Positions 45,007-55,854 of a stretch of 64,000 nucleotides of DNA are shown piece after piece. A program made the translations under genes and the position numbers. This DNA is from Isoetes taiwanensis (Eukaryota; Streptophyta; Lycopodiopsida; Isoetales; Isoetaceae), in assembly GCA_021234155.1 (NCBI GenBank), contig JAJEKV010000837.1, positions 17,857 through 81,856 on the forward strand, given 5' to 3'. Each line of letters opens with the position of its first letter. The first letter of the stretch is position 1. The notes below the pieces were generated by a model that saw only the letters and a program-made list of their open reading frames with translations, was not told where the DNA came from and searched no databases.

Positions 45007-46779
45007 TCTTATATTATAAAGTTTTAAGCTTTATGTCTTGCATCAAACCCTAATTTAGATAGTTGAGATCGCCGATTGCATTTGAAGGTGAGATTTATCA
45101 CACAACTTCCCACCACCATGATTGGCCATGCTCGATCTCTTAAGAGGAAAGGGAAAATGGCGTAGAAAAAGAACAAAGTGAGAGGCAAAAAGGCAGATTA
45201 AAGCGGGAAAGATCGCGGAGAAGGAAAAAGGAAAGGGAAAAGAGCACGAAAAAGGGAAAGAAAAGAAAGGGAGAAAAAGGAAGAAAAAAAGACACTATGA
45301 AAAGGAAAAGGGGGAAAGGGTGAGGGCGAGAATAAGGGAAAAAAAGAAAAAGGGGAAGGAGGAAAAAAAAAGAAAAAAGGGGCAATGGAAAAAAAATGTG
45401 AAGACGTTCCACGATGTGGAAGGGAAAAAGGGGAAGATAAGAATGGTGGAGAGGGAAAAAAAGGGCATGGAAAAAATAGAAAAGGAAGGAAAAGGAGGCG
45501 AAAAAGGGAAAAAGGGCATGAGGAAAAGGGAGATGGGGAAATGAGAGAGGGGGGAGAAAGCCATTGCAGAAGGAAAAGGGTGAGAAAAGGAAAAAAGAAA
45601 GGAAAAAGAGATGGAAAAAGGGAAAAGGGGAAAAGCAAAAAGAGAACAGAAAAACATGGAATAGGAAAAGAAGAAAAGGGAAAAAGGGGAAGAGTGTGGG
45701 AAAAGGAGGAAAAAAGGGCATGTGAAAAAGGTGGAAAAAATAGAATGGAAAAAAGGTGTGGGAAAATGGAAAGGAAAAGAGAAGGAAAAAAAAGGTGGAA
45801 AGGAAAGAAAGGAGGAAAAGGGCATGGAAAAAGAGAAAAGGATGAAAAAAGAAGGAAAAGGAAAAAGGAAATGGGAGGCGAAAAGGGAAGGTAAAGAATC
45901 ACTTTGGTTTAGGAATAAGGAGGAAAATGGAAAGAGGAAGGGAAAAAGGCGCGGAAAAACTGGAAGAGGAAAGGGTGAGAAAGGTAAAAATAAAGGGGAA
46001 AAAGAGCATGGGAAAGGGAAAAGAAAAAGAAAAAGGGAATCTTGGACCGGGAAAAGGGGAAGAGGGTAAGGAACCCAGGTTAAGAAAGGGAAAGGGAAAG
46101 AGAAAAGGGAAAGGGGAAGGGAAAGAGGAAAAAGGGCCCCGGGAAAAATGGAAAGGGTGGGGAAATGATGAAAAAAGAAGGAAAGGGAAAAGGAAAAAGG
46201 AAGGAGGAGAAAAGGGGGAAGGAAAGGAAAAAAGGCATGAGAAAAAAGAAAGAAGAAAATGGGAAAAAGAGACATGAGATAAAGAAGAAGAGGGTGAGGA
46301 GAGGAAGAAAAACATAAAAAAAAGGTGGGGAAAAGGAATGCAAAAGGGGCATGAGAAAAGGGAAGGGAAAAGAGAAAAGCAAAAAATGGGAAAAGGAAAG
46401 GAAAAAAAGATCTATAGAAAAATGGGAAGGGTGGAGAAAGGTGAAAAGGGAAGGAAAAAAGCAAAAAAAAAAAAGGGGAAAGGAAAGGGAAAAATGAGAA
46501 GGAGAAAAGGAAGAAAAAGAGGAGGGAGAAGAGGGTAAAAAAAAGAGAGAGAAGGAGAAAAGTAAATGTGCAGGGAAAATAAGAAAAGGGAAAAAAGAAA
46601 GTGTGTAAGAAAATGAGGAAAAAAGGATATGCAGGATAGAGCAAAGGGAAGGTTATCAAATGCACAAAAACCTCTTATAGCCTAGATATGATGGACTTGG
46701 TTAATGAGTCTGAGCTGAATAGGTTTCCATCCACAAATGTTCCCAACATTTGCCCAGCAACGCTGGGCACCATTACTAG
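45007..46779 (+). mobile_element. Helitron H6, polypurine type, with empty site in the same array
   Basis: The 5' TCTTATATTATAAAGTTTTA follows TTTGCA (45006). The 3' hairpin (46752-46768) and CTAG (46776-46779) precede TGAGAAAATAAAG. At the d/e boundary (about 48535-48550) the unbroken sequence CCTTGCATGAGAAAATAAAG shows exactly what existed before insertion: A^T, no base gained or lost. At 1,773 bp it is non-autonomous and a close relative of H1 and H5. Confidence 0.93.
45143..46640 (+). repeat. Polypurine tract of H6
   Basis: About 1.5 kb of A/G on the plus strand, alignable with H5 but with more interruptions (for example GTTCCACGATGTGG near 45405 and ATCACTTTGGTTTAGG near 45898). This suggests an older copy. 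Confidence 0.9.
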
Positions 46780-48542
46780 TGAGAAAATAAAGAAGTCGTT
46801 TTATGTGATTATGATCCGTTGTTCTATTACATTTGGCTCTATGCCATGGAACAATGCAATTTCTATGCCACTAGCAAGGGCCGGATCCTTCTTGCCCTCC
46901 TCTCCTCGCGTTCGTATTCGCTCTCCCTTCTCTCGTCGGCTTCACGTCCCATCCTCCTCTCTGGATCTTGGCGTTCACCTCTTCTAGTGTCCCTTTCCAC
47001 TTCTCGACTTTCAAAGTCCCTAGTACTGGCTCCTCTCCATTCCCTCCTGCCATCTCTCTCCCCAGCACTAGCTCCTCTCCATCCTCTCTGGTCATTTCTC
47101 TCTCTGCGCCTAGTGTCGACAATCATGTCATAACCCAAATGCTCCCCACGTTCCCTATCTTCCCTTCTTGAGAGCTGATCAATCTCATAGTGCTCCTCAT
47201 TTCTTTGCCTGACTCTATCTTCTCTTCGTGGCAAAACATCAAGATTGTCTTCTTGCCTCCCATGTTCATATCTTCTCCTCGTCTCCATTGCATCTCCAAA
47301 ATGTCTCTCGCCTCGTTGGCTCTCCCTGGATGCGATTGAACCAAACTCTCGAGATCGAGTACCCTCCGCAGTTTGTTCACGTCTGCGGGATTCCCTGGAC
47401 GAGACCTTTCCAGACACACCAACGACGAGTCAGACTCTAATGCCTCGCGGCCTCTCAATACCAACACATCGGAAGAAGAAACTGGAACCAAGAGGGTGGC
47501 GAACATGGCTGCAAGCAATGCGAGAAACAATGCCATATGGCTCATCTTGTCGCTACCAAGCACGTCATGGCAATAGGCCATTATATGGACATCACTTGCG
47601 GTTTAGATTATTATGCAAATGATGATGCTCACATAGGTATACCATGCAAGTGTGCACCATGCACTCGAGCATCCACACATGCATGCATTCACTTGCATGG
47701 CGCCGGAATGGAGGGGGGGGCACGACTTGTCTTTGTGCGTTATGCATGTGGAATTAGAGGATGAACCATAAGAGATCACTAAGAGCAAGCCGACCTAATG
47801 CAAGCCAACCCTTCCTCGCGTAGCCAGGGTTTAGAAACACAGTGATCTTGAACCGCACGAGCTAATTCCCAAGGAAATTTACCCAAGTGCCTCTCCGTAT
47901 TGGGAAAATTACGCGAATGCATCCGAGGCGAGGTGTTTTGCCATAATGGAAATAACTTTTTTCTGGCTCATAAAATGAGAAAATTTCGCCATTTTGCAGA
48001 TAGAGGAGACTAAGACCTTTGAAGCAAAGAAGGTCATATCAAAAGCGGAGTTCGGATCTTGACTTATAGTGTTTTTATCGTTTGTTTCTCGGATAACAAA
48101 ATTAAAACAACACATCTTTGTGCATTGCAACTCCTTGTTGGTTCTAGCAAAAGTAGGGCATTGTCTACCTCAAACAAAACGTCCCGCCAATGTACAAAAA
48201 TAAGGACCCTCCTTTAAGTTATCGGACCACGAGAACTTCAACTGTCCACAAGCGTCGAACGTCTTAATGTGGTACATCCAATGATGAAAGATTCCAACTT
48301 GTATAAAATGCATGTGCACATTGTAAAGGCAAGATTTACGGATCACGAAGTTTCATCAATTAGTAATGTTCGTCGAGCGACTTTTAGACCAAATTCTTGG
48401 TCCATAATTCAATAGAACTTGTCCTTGTCTACCTTTTGCGAGTCGTGGTAAAATTGGGTTTAAATCCGGATAATGTTAAAATTACCATGGAACCGATGCC
48501 CAAGAAGCTACTAAACAAAGGACAAATCACGAGCCCCTTGCA
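46780..48542 (-). repeat. Tandem unit d
   Basis: A 1,763-bp unit from TGAGAAAATAAAG to TTGCA. It holds the gene copy 46863-47545 and RY motif CATGCATGCA at 47678-47687, followed by a conserved non-coding half. Confidence 0.92.
46863..47545 (-). pseudogene. Secreted Arg/Glu-rich protein, copy d (one frameshift)
   Basis: The signal peptide MSHMALFLALLAAMF and most of the body match copy e. A 10-bp deletion near 47397 (CCCTGGACGAGACC where copy e has CCCTCGACAGGGGACGAGACC) shifts the frame between the N-terminal and C-terminal parts. Otherwise the frame is open, so the loss is recent. Confidence 0.8.
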
Positions 48543-48625
48543 TGAGAAAATAAAGAAGTCGTTTTATGTGATTATGATCCGTTGTTCTATTACATTTGGC
48601 TCTATGCCATGGAACAATGCAATTT

Positions 48626-49315
48626 CTATGCCACTAGCAAGGGCCGGATCCTTCTTGCCCTCCTCTCCTCGCGTTCGTATTCGCTCTCCCTTCTCTCGTC
48701 GGCTTCACGTCCCATCCTCCTCTCTGGATCTTGGCGTTCACCTCTTCTAGTGTCCCTTTCCACTTCTCGACTTTCAAAGTCCCTAGTACTGGCTCCTCTC
48801 CATTCCCTCCCGCCATCTCTCTCCCCAGCACTAGCTCCTCTCCATCCTCTCTGGTCATTTCTCTCTCTGCGCCTAGTGTCGACAATCATGTCATAACCCA
48901 AATGCTCCCCACGTTCCCTATCTTCCCTTCTTGAGAGCTGATCAATCTCATAGTGCTCCTCATTTCTTTGCCTGACTCTATCTTCTCTTCGTGGCAAAAC
49001 ATCAAGATTGTCTTCTTGCCTCCCATGTTCATATCTTCCCCTCATCTCCATTGCATCTCCAAAATGTCTCTCGCCTCGTTGGCTCTCCCTGGATGCGATT
49101 GAACCAAACTCTCGAGATCGAGTACCCTCCTCAGTTTGTTCACGTCTGGGGGATTCCCTCGACAGGGGACGAGACCTTTCCAGACACACCAACGACGAGT
49201 CAGACTCTAATGCCTCGCGGCCTCTCAATACCAACACATCGGAAGAAGAAACTGGAACCAAGAGGGTGGCGAACATCGCTGCAAGCAATGCGAGAAACAA
49301 TGCCATCTGGCTCAT
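48626..49315 (-). CDS. Secreted Arg/Glu-rich protein, intact copy e
   Basis: The protein has 229 residues from Met at 49315. Residues 1-25 (MSQMALFLALLAAMFATLLV then PVSSS) form a clear signal peptide, so the product enters the secretory pathway. The rest is very hydrophilic and rich in Arg and Glu, with blocks such as REDRVRQRNEEHYEID and a repeated WRGAS motif (around residues 150 and 165), ending RRARRIRPLLVA. One Cys remains after the signal. The frame extends 12 codons upstream, but that ATG (49351) overlaps a TATA-like box, so I chose the internal Met. I recognise no family. The composition recalls charged arms of vicilin-type storage proteins, but no cupin domain is present. A non-coding origin of the frame cannot be excluded. 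Confidence 0.55.
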   Translation of the reverse strand: MSQMALFLALLAAMFATLLVPVSSSDVLVLRGREALESDSSLVCLERSRPLSRESPRREQTEEGTRSREFGSIASRESQRGERHFGDAMEMRGRYEHGRQEDNLDVLPRREDRVRQRNEEHYEIDQLSRREDRERGEHLGYDMIVDTRRRERNDQRGWRGASAGERDGGREWRGASTRDFESREVERDTRRGERQDPERRMGREADERRESEYEREERRARRIRPLLVA

Positions 49316-49347
49316 CTTGTCGCTACCAAGCACGTCATGGCAATAGG

Positions 49348-49457
49348 CCATTATATGGACACCACTTGCGGTTTAGATTAGCATGCAAATGATGATGCTC
49401 ACATAGGTATACCATGCAAGTGTGCACCATGCACTCGAGCATCCACACATGCATGCA
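49348..49457 (-). promoter_or_regulatory. Putative promoter of copy e: TATA box and RY motif
   Basis: On the minus strand CATATAATGG (49357-49348) lies ~35 bp before the chosen ATG. CATGCATGCA (RY-type, 49448-49457) and several CATGCA/TGCATG motifs lie ~95 bp further upstream. RY elements bind B3 factors of the ABI3/FUS3/LEC2 type in seed-protein promoters. The arrangement recurs in units a, c, d, f and g. Embryo- or spore-type expression is inference. Confidence 0.5.
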
Positions 49458-50294
49458 TTCACTTGCATGACGACTTGTCTTTGTGCGTTATGCATGTGGA
49501 ATTAGAGGATTAACCATAAGAGATCACTAAGAGCAAGCCGACCTAATGCAAGCCAACCCTTCCTCGCGTAGCCAGGGTTTAGAAACACAGTGATCTTGAA
49601 CCGCACGAGCTAATTCCCAAGGAAATTTACCCAAGTGCCTCTCCGTATTAGGAAAATTACGCGAATGCATCTGAGGCGAGGTGTTTTGCCATAATGGAAA
49701 TAACTTTTTTCTGGCTCATAAAATGAGAAAATTTCGCCCATTTTGCAGATAGAGGAGATAAGACCTTTTGAACGGCAGTAAGATCATATCAAACAGAGTT
49801 CAGATCTTCGACTTATAGTGTTTTTATCGTTTGTTTCGTGGATAACAAAATTAAAACAACACATCTTTGTGCATTGCAACTCCTTGTTGGTTCTAGCAAA
49901 AAGTAGGGGCATTGTCTACCTCAAACAAAACGTCACGCCAATGTACAAAAATAAGGACCCTCCTTTAAGTTATCGGACCACGAGAACTTCAACTGTCCAC
50001 AAGCGCCGGACGTCTTAATGTGGTACATCCAATGATGAAAGATTCCTACTTGTATAAAATGCATGTGCACATTGTAAAGGCAAGATTTCTGGATCACGAG
50101 TTTCATCAATTAGTAATGTTCGTCCAGAGACGACTTTTAGACCAAATTACTGGTCCATAATTCAATAGAACTTGTCCTTGTCTACCTTTTGCAGTCGTGG
50201 TAAAATTGGGTTTAAATACAGATAACGTTAAAATTACCATGGAACCGATGCCCAAGAAGCTACTAAACAAAGGACAAATGCGAACCCCACTGCA

Positions 50295-52070
50295 TGAGAA
50301 AATAAAGAAGTCGTTTTATGTGATTATGATCCGTTGTTCTATTACATTTGGCTCTATGCCATGGAACAATGCAATTTCTATGCCACTAGCAAGGGCCGGA
50401 TCCTTCTTGCCCTCCTCTCCTCGCGTTCGTATTCGCTCTCCCTTCTCTCGTCGGCTTCACGTCCCATCCTCCTCTCTGGATCTTGGCGTTCACCTCTTCT
50501 AGTGTCCCTTTCCACTTCTCGACTTTCAAAGTCCCTAGTACTGGCTCCTCTCCATTCCCTCCTGCCATCTCTCTCCCCAGCACTAGCTCCTCTCCATCCT
50601 CTCTGGTTATTTCTCTCTCTGCGCCTAGTGTCGACAATCATGTCATAACCCAAATGCTCCCCCCCGTTCCCTATCTTCCCTTCTTGAGAGCTGATCAATC
50701 TCATAGTGCTCCTCATTTCTTTGCACGAACTCTATCTTCTCGCGTGGCAAAACATCAAGATTGTCTTCTTGCCTCCCATGTTCATATCTTCTCCTCGTCT
50801 CCATTGCATCTCCAAAATGTCTCTCGCCTCGTTGGCTCTCCTGGATGCGATTGAACCAAACTCTCGAGATCGAAGTACCCTCCTCGTTTGTTCACGCCTC
50901 GGGATTCCCTCGTGGGAGGGACGAGACCTTTCAGACACACCAACGACGAAGTCGACTCTAATGCCTCGCGGCCTCTCAATACCAACACATCGGGAAGAAA
51001 ACTAGAACCAAGAGGGTGGCGAACATCGCTGCAAGCAATGCGAGAAACAATGCCATCCGCTCATCTTCTCGCTACCAAGCACGCCATGGCAATAGGCCAT
51101 TATATGGACACCACTTTGCGGTTTAGATTAGCATGCAAATGATGATGCTCACATAGGTATACCATGCAAGTGTGCACCATGCACTCGAGCACACATGCAT
51201 GCATTCACTTGCATGGCTCGAATGGAGGGGGGCACGATTTGTCTTTGTGCGTTATGCATGTGGAATTAGAGGATGAACCATAAGAGATCACTAAAAGCAA
51301 GCCAACCTAATGCAAGCCAACCCTTCCTCAGCGTAGCCGGGGTTTAGAAACACAGTGATCTTGAACCGCGACGAGCTAATTCCCAAGGAAATTTACCCAA
51401 GTGCCTCTCCGTATTGGGAAAATTACGCCGAATGCATCCGAGGCGCAGGTGTTTTGCCATAATGGAAATAACTTTTTCTGGCTCATAAAATGAGAAAAAT
51501 TTCGCCCATTTTGCAGATAGAGGAGATAAGACCTTTTGAATGGCAAAGAAGGTCATATCAAAAGCGGAGTTCGGATCTTCGACTTATAGTGTTTTTATCG
51601 TTTGTTTTCGTGGATAACAAAATTAAAACAACACATCTTTGTGCATTGCAACTCCTTGTTGGTTCTAGCAAAAGTAGGGGCATTGTCTACCTCAAACAAA
51701 ACGTCCACGCCAATGTACAAAAATAAGGACCCTCCTTTAAGTTATCGGACCACGAGAACTTCAAGCATCCCAAGCGCCGAACGTCTTAATGTGGTACATC
51801 CAACATATGAAAGATTCCTACTTGTATAAAATGCATGTGCACATTGTAAAGGCAAGATTTACGGATCACGAGTTTCATCAATTAGTAATGTTCGCCCGGA
51901 GGCGACTTTTAGACCAAATTACTTGGTCCATAATTCAATAGAACTTGTCCTTGTCTACCTTTTGCGGTCGTGGTAAAATTGGGTTTAAATGCGAGATAGC
52001 GTTAAAATTACCATGGAACCGATGCCCAAGAAGCTACTAAACAAAGGACAAATCACGAACCCCCTTCGCA
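50295..52070 (-). repeat. Tandem unit f, with broken gene copy
   Basis: A 1,776-bp unit. Its gene copy (50378-51064, minus) has several indels between 50645 and 51000, so the middle is out of frame. RY motif CATGCATGCA is at 51194-51203. Divergence from d and e is concentrated in this part of the gene and in the non-coding half. Confidence 0.9.
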
Positions 52071-53192
52071 TGAGAAAATAAAAAAGTTTTATGTGATTAT
52101 GATCCGTTGTTCTATTACATTTGGCTCTATGCCATGGAACAATGCAATTTCTATGCCACTAGCAAGGGCCGGATCCTTCTTGCCCTCCTCTCCTCAAGCG
52201 TTCAGTATTGGCTCTCCCTTCTCTCGTCGGCTTCCACGTCCCATCCTCCTCTGACGGATCTTGGCGTTCACCTCTTCTAGTGTCCCTTTCCACTTCTCGA
52301 CTTTCAAAGTCCCTAGTACTGGCTCCTCTCCATTCCCTCCTGCCATCTCTCTCCCCAGCACTAGCTCCTCTCCATCCTCTCTGGTCATTTTCTCTCTGGA
52401 TCCCTAGTGTCGACAATCATGTCATAACCCAAATGCTCCCCCGTTCCCTATCTTCCCTTCTTGAGAGCTGATCAATCTCATAGTGCTCCTCATTTCTTTT
52501 GCGACTCTATCTTCTCTTCGTGGCAAAACATCAAGATTGTCTTCTTGCCTCCCATGTTCATATCTTCTCCTCATCTCCATTGCATCTCCAAAATGTCTCT
52601 CGCCTCGTTGGCTCTCCACGGATCGCGATTGAACCAAACTCTCGAGATCGAGTACCCTCCTCGGTTTGTTCACGTCTGCGGGATTCCCTCGGCGAGGGGC
52701 GAGACCTTTCGGAAACACACCAACGACGAAGTCAGGACTCTAATGCCTCGCGGCCTCTCAATACCAACACATCGGAAGAAGAAACTGGAACCAAGAGGGT
52801 GGCGAACATGGCTGCAAGCAATGCGAGAAACAATGCCATCTGGCTCATCTTGTCGCTACCAAGCACGTCATGGCAATAGGCCATTATATGGACACCACTT
52901 GCGGTTTAGATTAGCATGCAAATGATGATGCTCACATAGGTATACCATGCAAGTGTGCACCATGCACTCGAGCATCCACACATGCATGCATTCACTTGCA
53001 TGGCGCCGGAATGGGGGTGGGGGCACGACTTGTCTTTGTGCGTTATGCATGTGGAATTAGAGGATGAACCATAAGAGATCACTAAGAGCAAGCCTACCTA
53101 ATGCAAGCCAACCCTTCCTCGCGTAGCCAGGGTTTAGAAACACAGTGATCTTGAACCGCACGAGCTAATTCCCAAGGAAATTTACCCAAGTA
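52071..53192 (-). repeat. Tandem unit g, truncated, with broken gene copy
   Basis: The unit starts TGAGAAAATAAAAAAG and ends at CAAGGAAATTTACCCAAGT (53192), losing the last ~630 bp. The gene copy (52151-52848, minus) keeps the signal peptide but has frame breaks. RY motif at 52981-52990. This is the right limit of the array. Confidence 0.9.
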
Positions 53193-55290
53193 ACAAGGTG
53201 ACGGTGCAAACGCACTAATGACTTGCGTTTGCACTAATAAAAAGCATCTTTCAAAGATTCCCTAAAATACCCTTAAATTCTGCCACTTTTGGGGGGTCAC
53301 TTAAAAAAATGACCCTAAATTTACGATTGCATGTGCCATTTTAGGGGCCAAAATTACAGAAAAGTTGGCTTCTTGTTAATTTGACATCCCTAATTTAGGT
53401 TAAAAAATAAAAATCTAATTTAGGTGGTTTTGGGACAGACATGGAAAGTGAGAAAATGAAAGAACCATCGGAATCTCGACGAATAGTGAAAGCATTTCCT
53501 ATTGATCAAAGAGAACCACAACAGGCTATGCGCGCATACGCAAGCCACAAAATTATAAAACACAACTAAAACAAAAATTGCAAAATACTATGCCTGTGTC
53601 TGTGCGCGCATAACATAAAATAAAATCTTGTTGCCTATGTCTATGCGCGCATAGCATAACATAAAATCTTGTTGCCTCTGTCTCTGTGCGCACAGCATAA
53701 ATTAAAATCTTGTTGCCTGTGTCTATTGTCAATCGAGCATAGCATAAAATTTCTTGTTGGGAGGCCACATATAATATAAGAATCCTTTTCTTGTGATATT
53801 TATTCATTCTCTTTGTAAGAGAACTCACTGAAACAAAGGGCATGCATAGAGCATGAAAATTTTCGTTCCAGCTCTGGCTTTTATGGCATGTCTCCAGCTT
53901 ATTGAATTAGGCTTATTACAGGTTAAAAATAAAGGTTGAGCATAGGCTTATTACAGGTTAAAAAATAAAGGTTGAGCATAAGGGTTTTGCTGAAGAACGG
54001 CTGCATTTCGCTGGTCGACTCTGGTCTTTGCTGGCCGAATCTAATCTTCCTGAAAGGCTGGTGGAAGCGTCTAGATACAACGGTGACTGCATGTTGCATA
54101 TTTTCAATGCAGGGTTTAGGGTGGTCTGTAAGCAATACAGAAATACTGAAGCCCGTTCTCCAATAATCATTCTTGAATAGTGAAGCCATGGCGCCAGAAA
54201 ATCTCTGCCTCTTAGCGGCATCTTTTAGCAGCATCTTAGCTCATGTCTTAGCAGTGTCTCTGCTCATCTTTGACAATCAGGGTTTTATGATATTCAGAAA
54301 ACAGAGGGACACCTAGAAAGAGGATTTTGTCCATTTTGATAGCTGCAAACAGCCTTATTGCTCAGGTAAAGGTCTTAGAAAACTGACAAAGGCCGGAATG
54401 AGTGCTCATAGTTTCTTCAATCACAAACTTAAGGCTTGCTTCGAACTATCGGCTCCGAGGATGCCTTAATCAGGCAATCTGGCAAAATATTGCCCCATTT
54501 TGGAATAAATCTGAACCCAAAGATGCAAAATCCAACCTCAATCCTGTTTTTTCGTCACAAATCAAAGCCACAAAAAATTCACAAAAGCCCCTTTTTCCCA
54601 CAAATTTTACCTCCTCCTTCTTCTTTCTAACGCCAGGAATGCATTGTAACAGAAACGCTGCCGAAAATAGCTGTGAAACTTGAAGATAAGAAGAAAATTC
54701 TGAGGGGAAAATTTTTGTTTTTGCTATGCGCGCATAGCATAAAATTCTACCTACCAGCTAAAATTCTACCTACCCATTTTTTTTAACAACCTACTAATTT
54801 TGTACCTACTCAATATTTTCATACCAAGATATTTTACTCCTAACCTAATAATTTTGGTTATAGCTTGCCTACATACATTTCAATTATTTCTTTTTTGCAT
54901 TTATGGTTTGAAAAGGTCCTAACGTAGTCGACAACCTTTGCCCTAGCTATATCCTTTTCTTTTTTCTCAACGTTGGTTATGTGCACAAAGCTTGGCTATA
55001 TTCTTTTCCACCTTATAGGTTTTGCATGCTTAGCTTGGCAATTTTTTTTATCCTTAAAGGCAATAACATGACAACCTTTTTCTCTTCTAGTTGCTCTATG
55101 TGCATAGCTCATCAACATTTCCTCCTCAACCATAGCTAGCAGCTTTTTTTTTCATGTCTTTGGTTGTGTTGTGACTAATTTGTTTGTGGCTTTTGTTTCC
55201 TATTTTCTCACACATTCCACAGACATCTCATAAAGTATTATTCGTGAAGGGACCATTGTTCAACTAGTTAAGCATCATTCAACTGGGTTG
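53193..55290. other. AT-rich region with short repeats, no gene recognised
   Basis: It starts with an inverted repeat, GTGCAAACGC (53204-53213) and GCGTTTGCAC (53225-53234). A ~45-bp repeat with a TATGCGCGCATA-type palindrome and AAAATCTTGTTGCCT occurs three to four times at 53526-53730, and a perfect GCTATGCGCGCATAGC is near 54725. A 35-bp duplication (GCTTATTACAGGTTAAAAA) lies at 53911 and 53946. Frames at 53923-54683 have no domain. Confidence 0.6.
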
Positions 55291-55291
55291 T

Positions 55292-55833
55292 CACTACAAG
55301 GGATAGTCGACGTCCAACGACGTCGCGACGTCGAAGAACGATGGGTCATCGTCGAACATCGACGACATCGTCGTTCAACGACGACAACGTCGTTCGACGC
55401 CGTTCAACGACGTTTTCGGTCGGCGTGTCGGATTGGGCTGCGTGGCATGGTACCGCCGCTTTGCCAAGCGTGGCGGGCTGCGTGTCAAAACGTCGTCCAC
55501 CGGACGCCGTTGAACGACGCGTCTCCGTAGGCGGCGTGGCACATCCGGGCTGCGTGGCTGGCGACATGCGCCGCCGCACGCCACCGTGTTCGCCATCGTC
55601 GACATGGACGCCGTTGAACGACGACTAAAAATTCTCGACGTGACCGGTCGGCTTCGGGCTTTGGCGACATGCAGCCGGCACGCCAAAGTGTCCCCGCCCG
55701 CGTCGACATGTCGCCGTTAAACGACGCCTAGAATATCTGACGTGGCAGCAGTTTTGTCAGCGTGGCCGACATCGTCCGCGTCACGCTATTGTCAGCAGAG
55801 CACCACGTAAGCAACGTCGTTTAACGACGTCAC
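55292..55833 (+). mobile_element. CACTA-like transposon terminus with subterminal motif array
   Basis: CACTACAAG at 55292, preceded by TGT, matches the plant CACTA (EnSpm) terminal sequence. The next ~540 bp are GC-rich and carry at least six CGTTNAACGACG-type motifs (about 55371, 55401, 55508, 55611, 55713, 55816), several extended to palindromes. Such arrays bind the transposase in En/Spm elements. No matching right end (CTTGTAGTG) is seen before 64000, so the element is truncated or extends beyond. Confidence 0.6.
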
Positions 55834-55854
55834 TATTTTTTTTTTTTTTTTTTT

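Larger units (their letters stand above)
48543..50294 (-). repeat. Tandem unit e
   Basis: A 1,752-bp unit with the same limits as unit d. It contains the only intact gene copy (48626-49315) and its promoter region. Confidence 0.92.

Noticed and set aside
46968-49392. Plus-strand frames of the ~1.75-kb unit (for example 48991-49392)
   Set aside because: They are antisense to the frame with a signal peptide, and they start and stop at different places between units. The minus-strand frame has the better start context and promoter motifs.
55288-55709. Overlapping Arg-rich frames on both strands
   Set aside because: They arise from CG-rich palindromic motif repeats in the CACTA-like subterminal region and have no domain.
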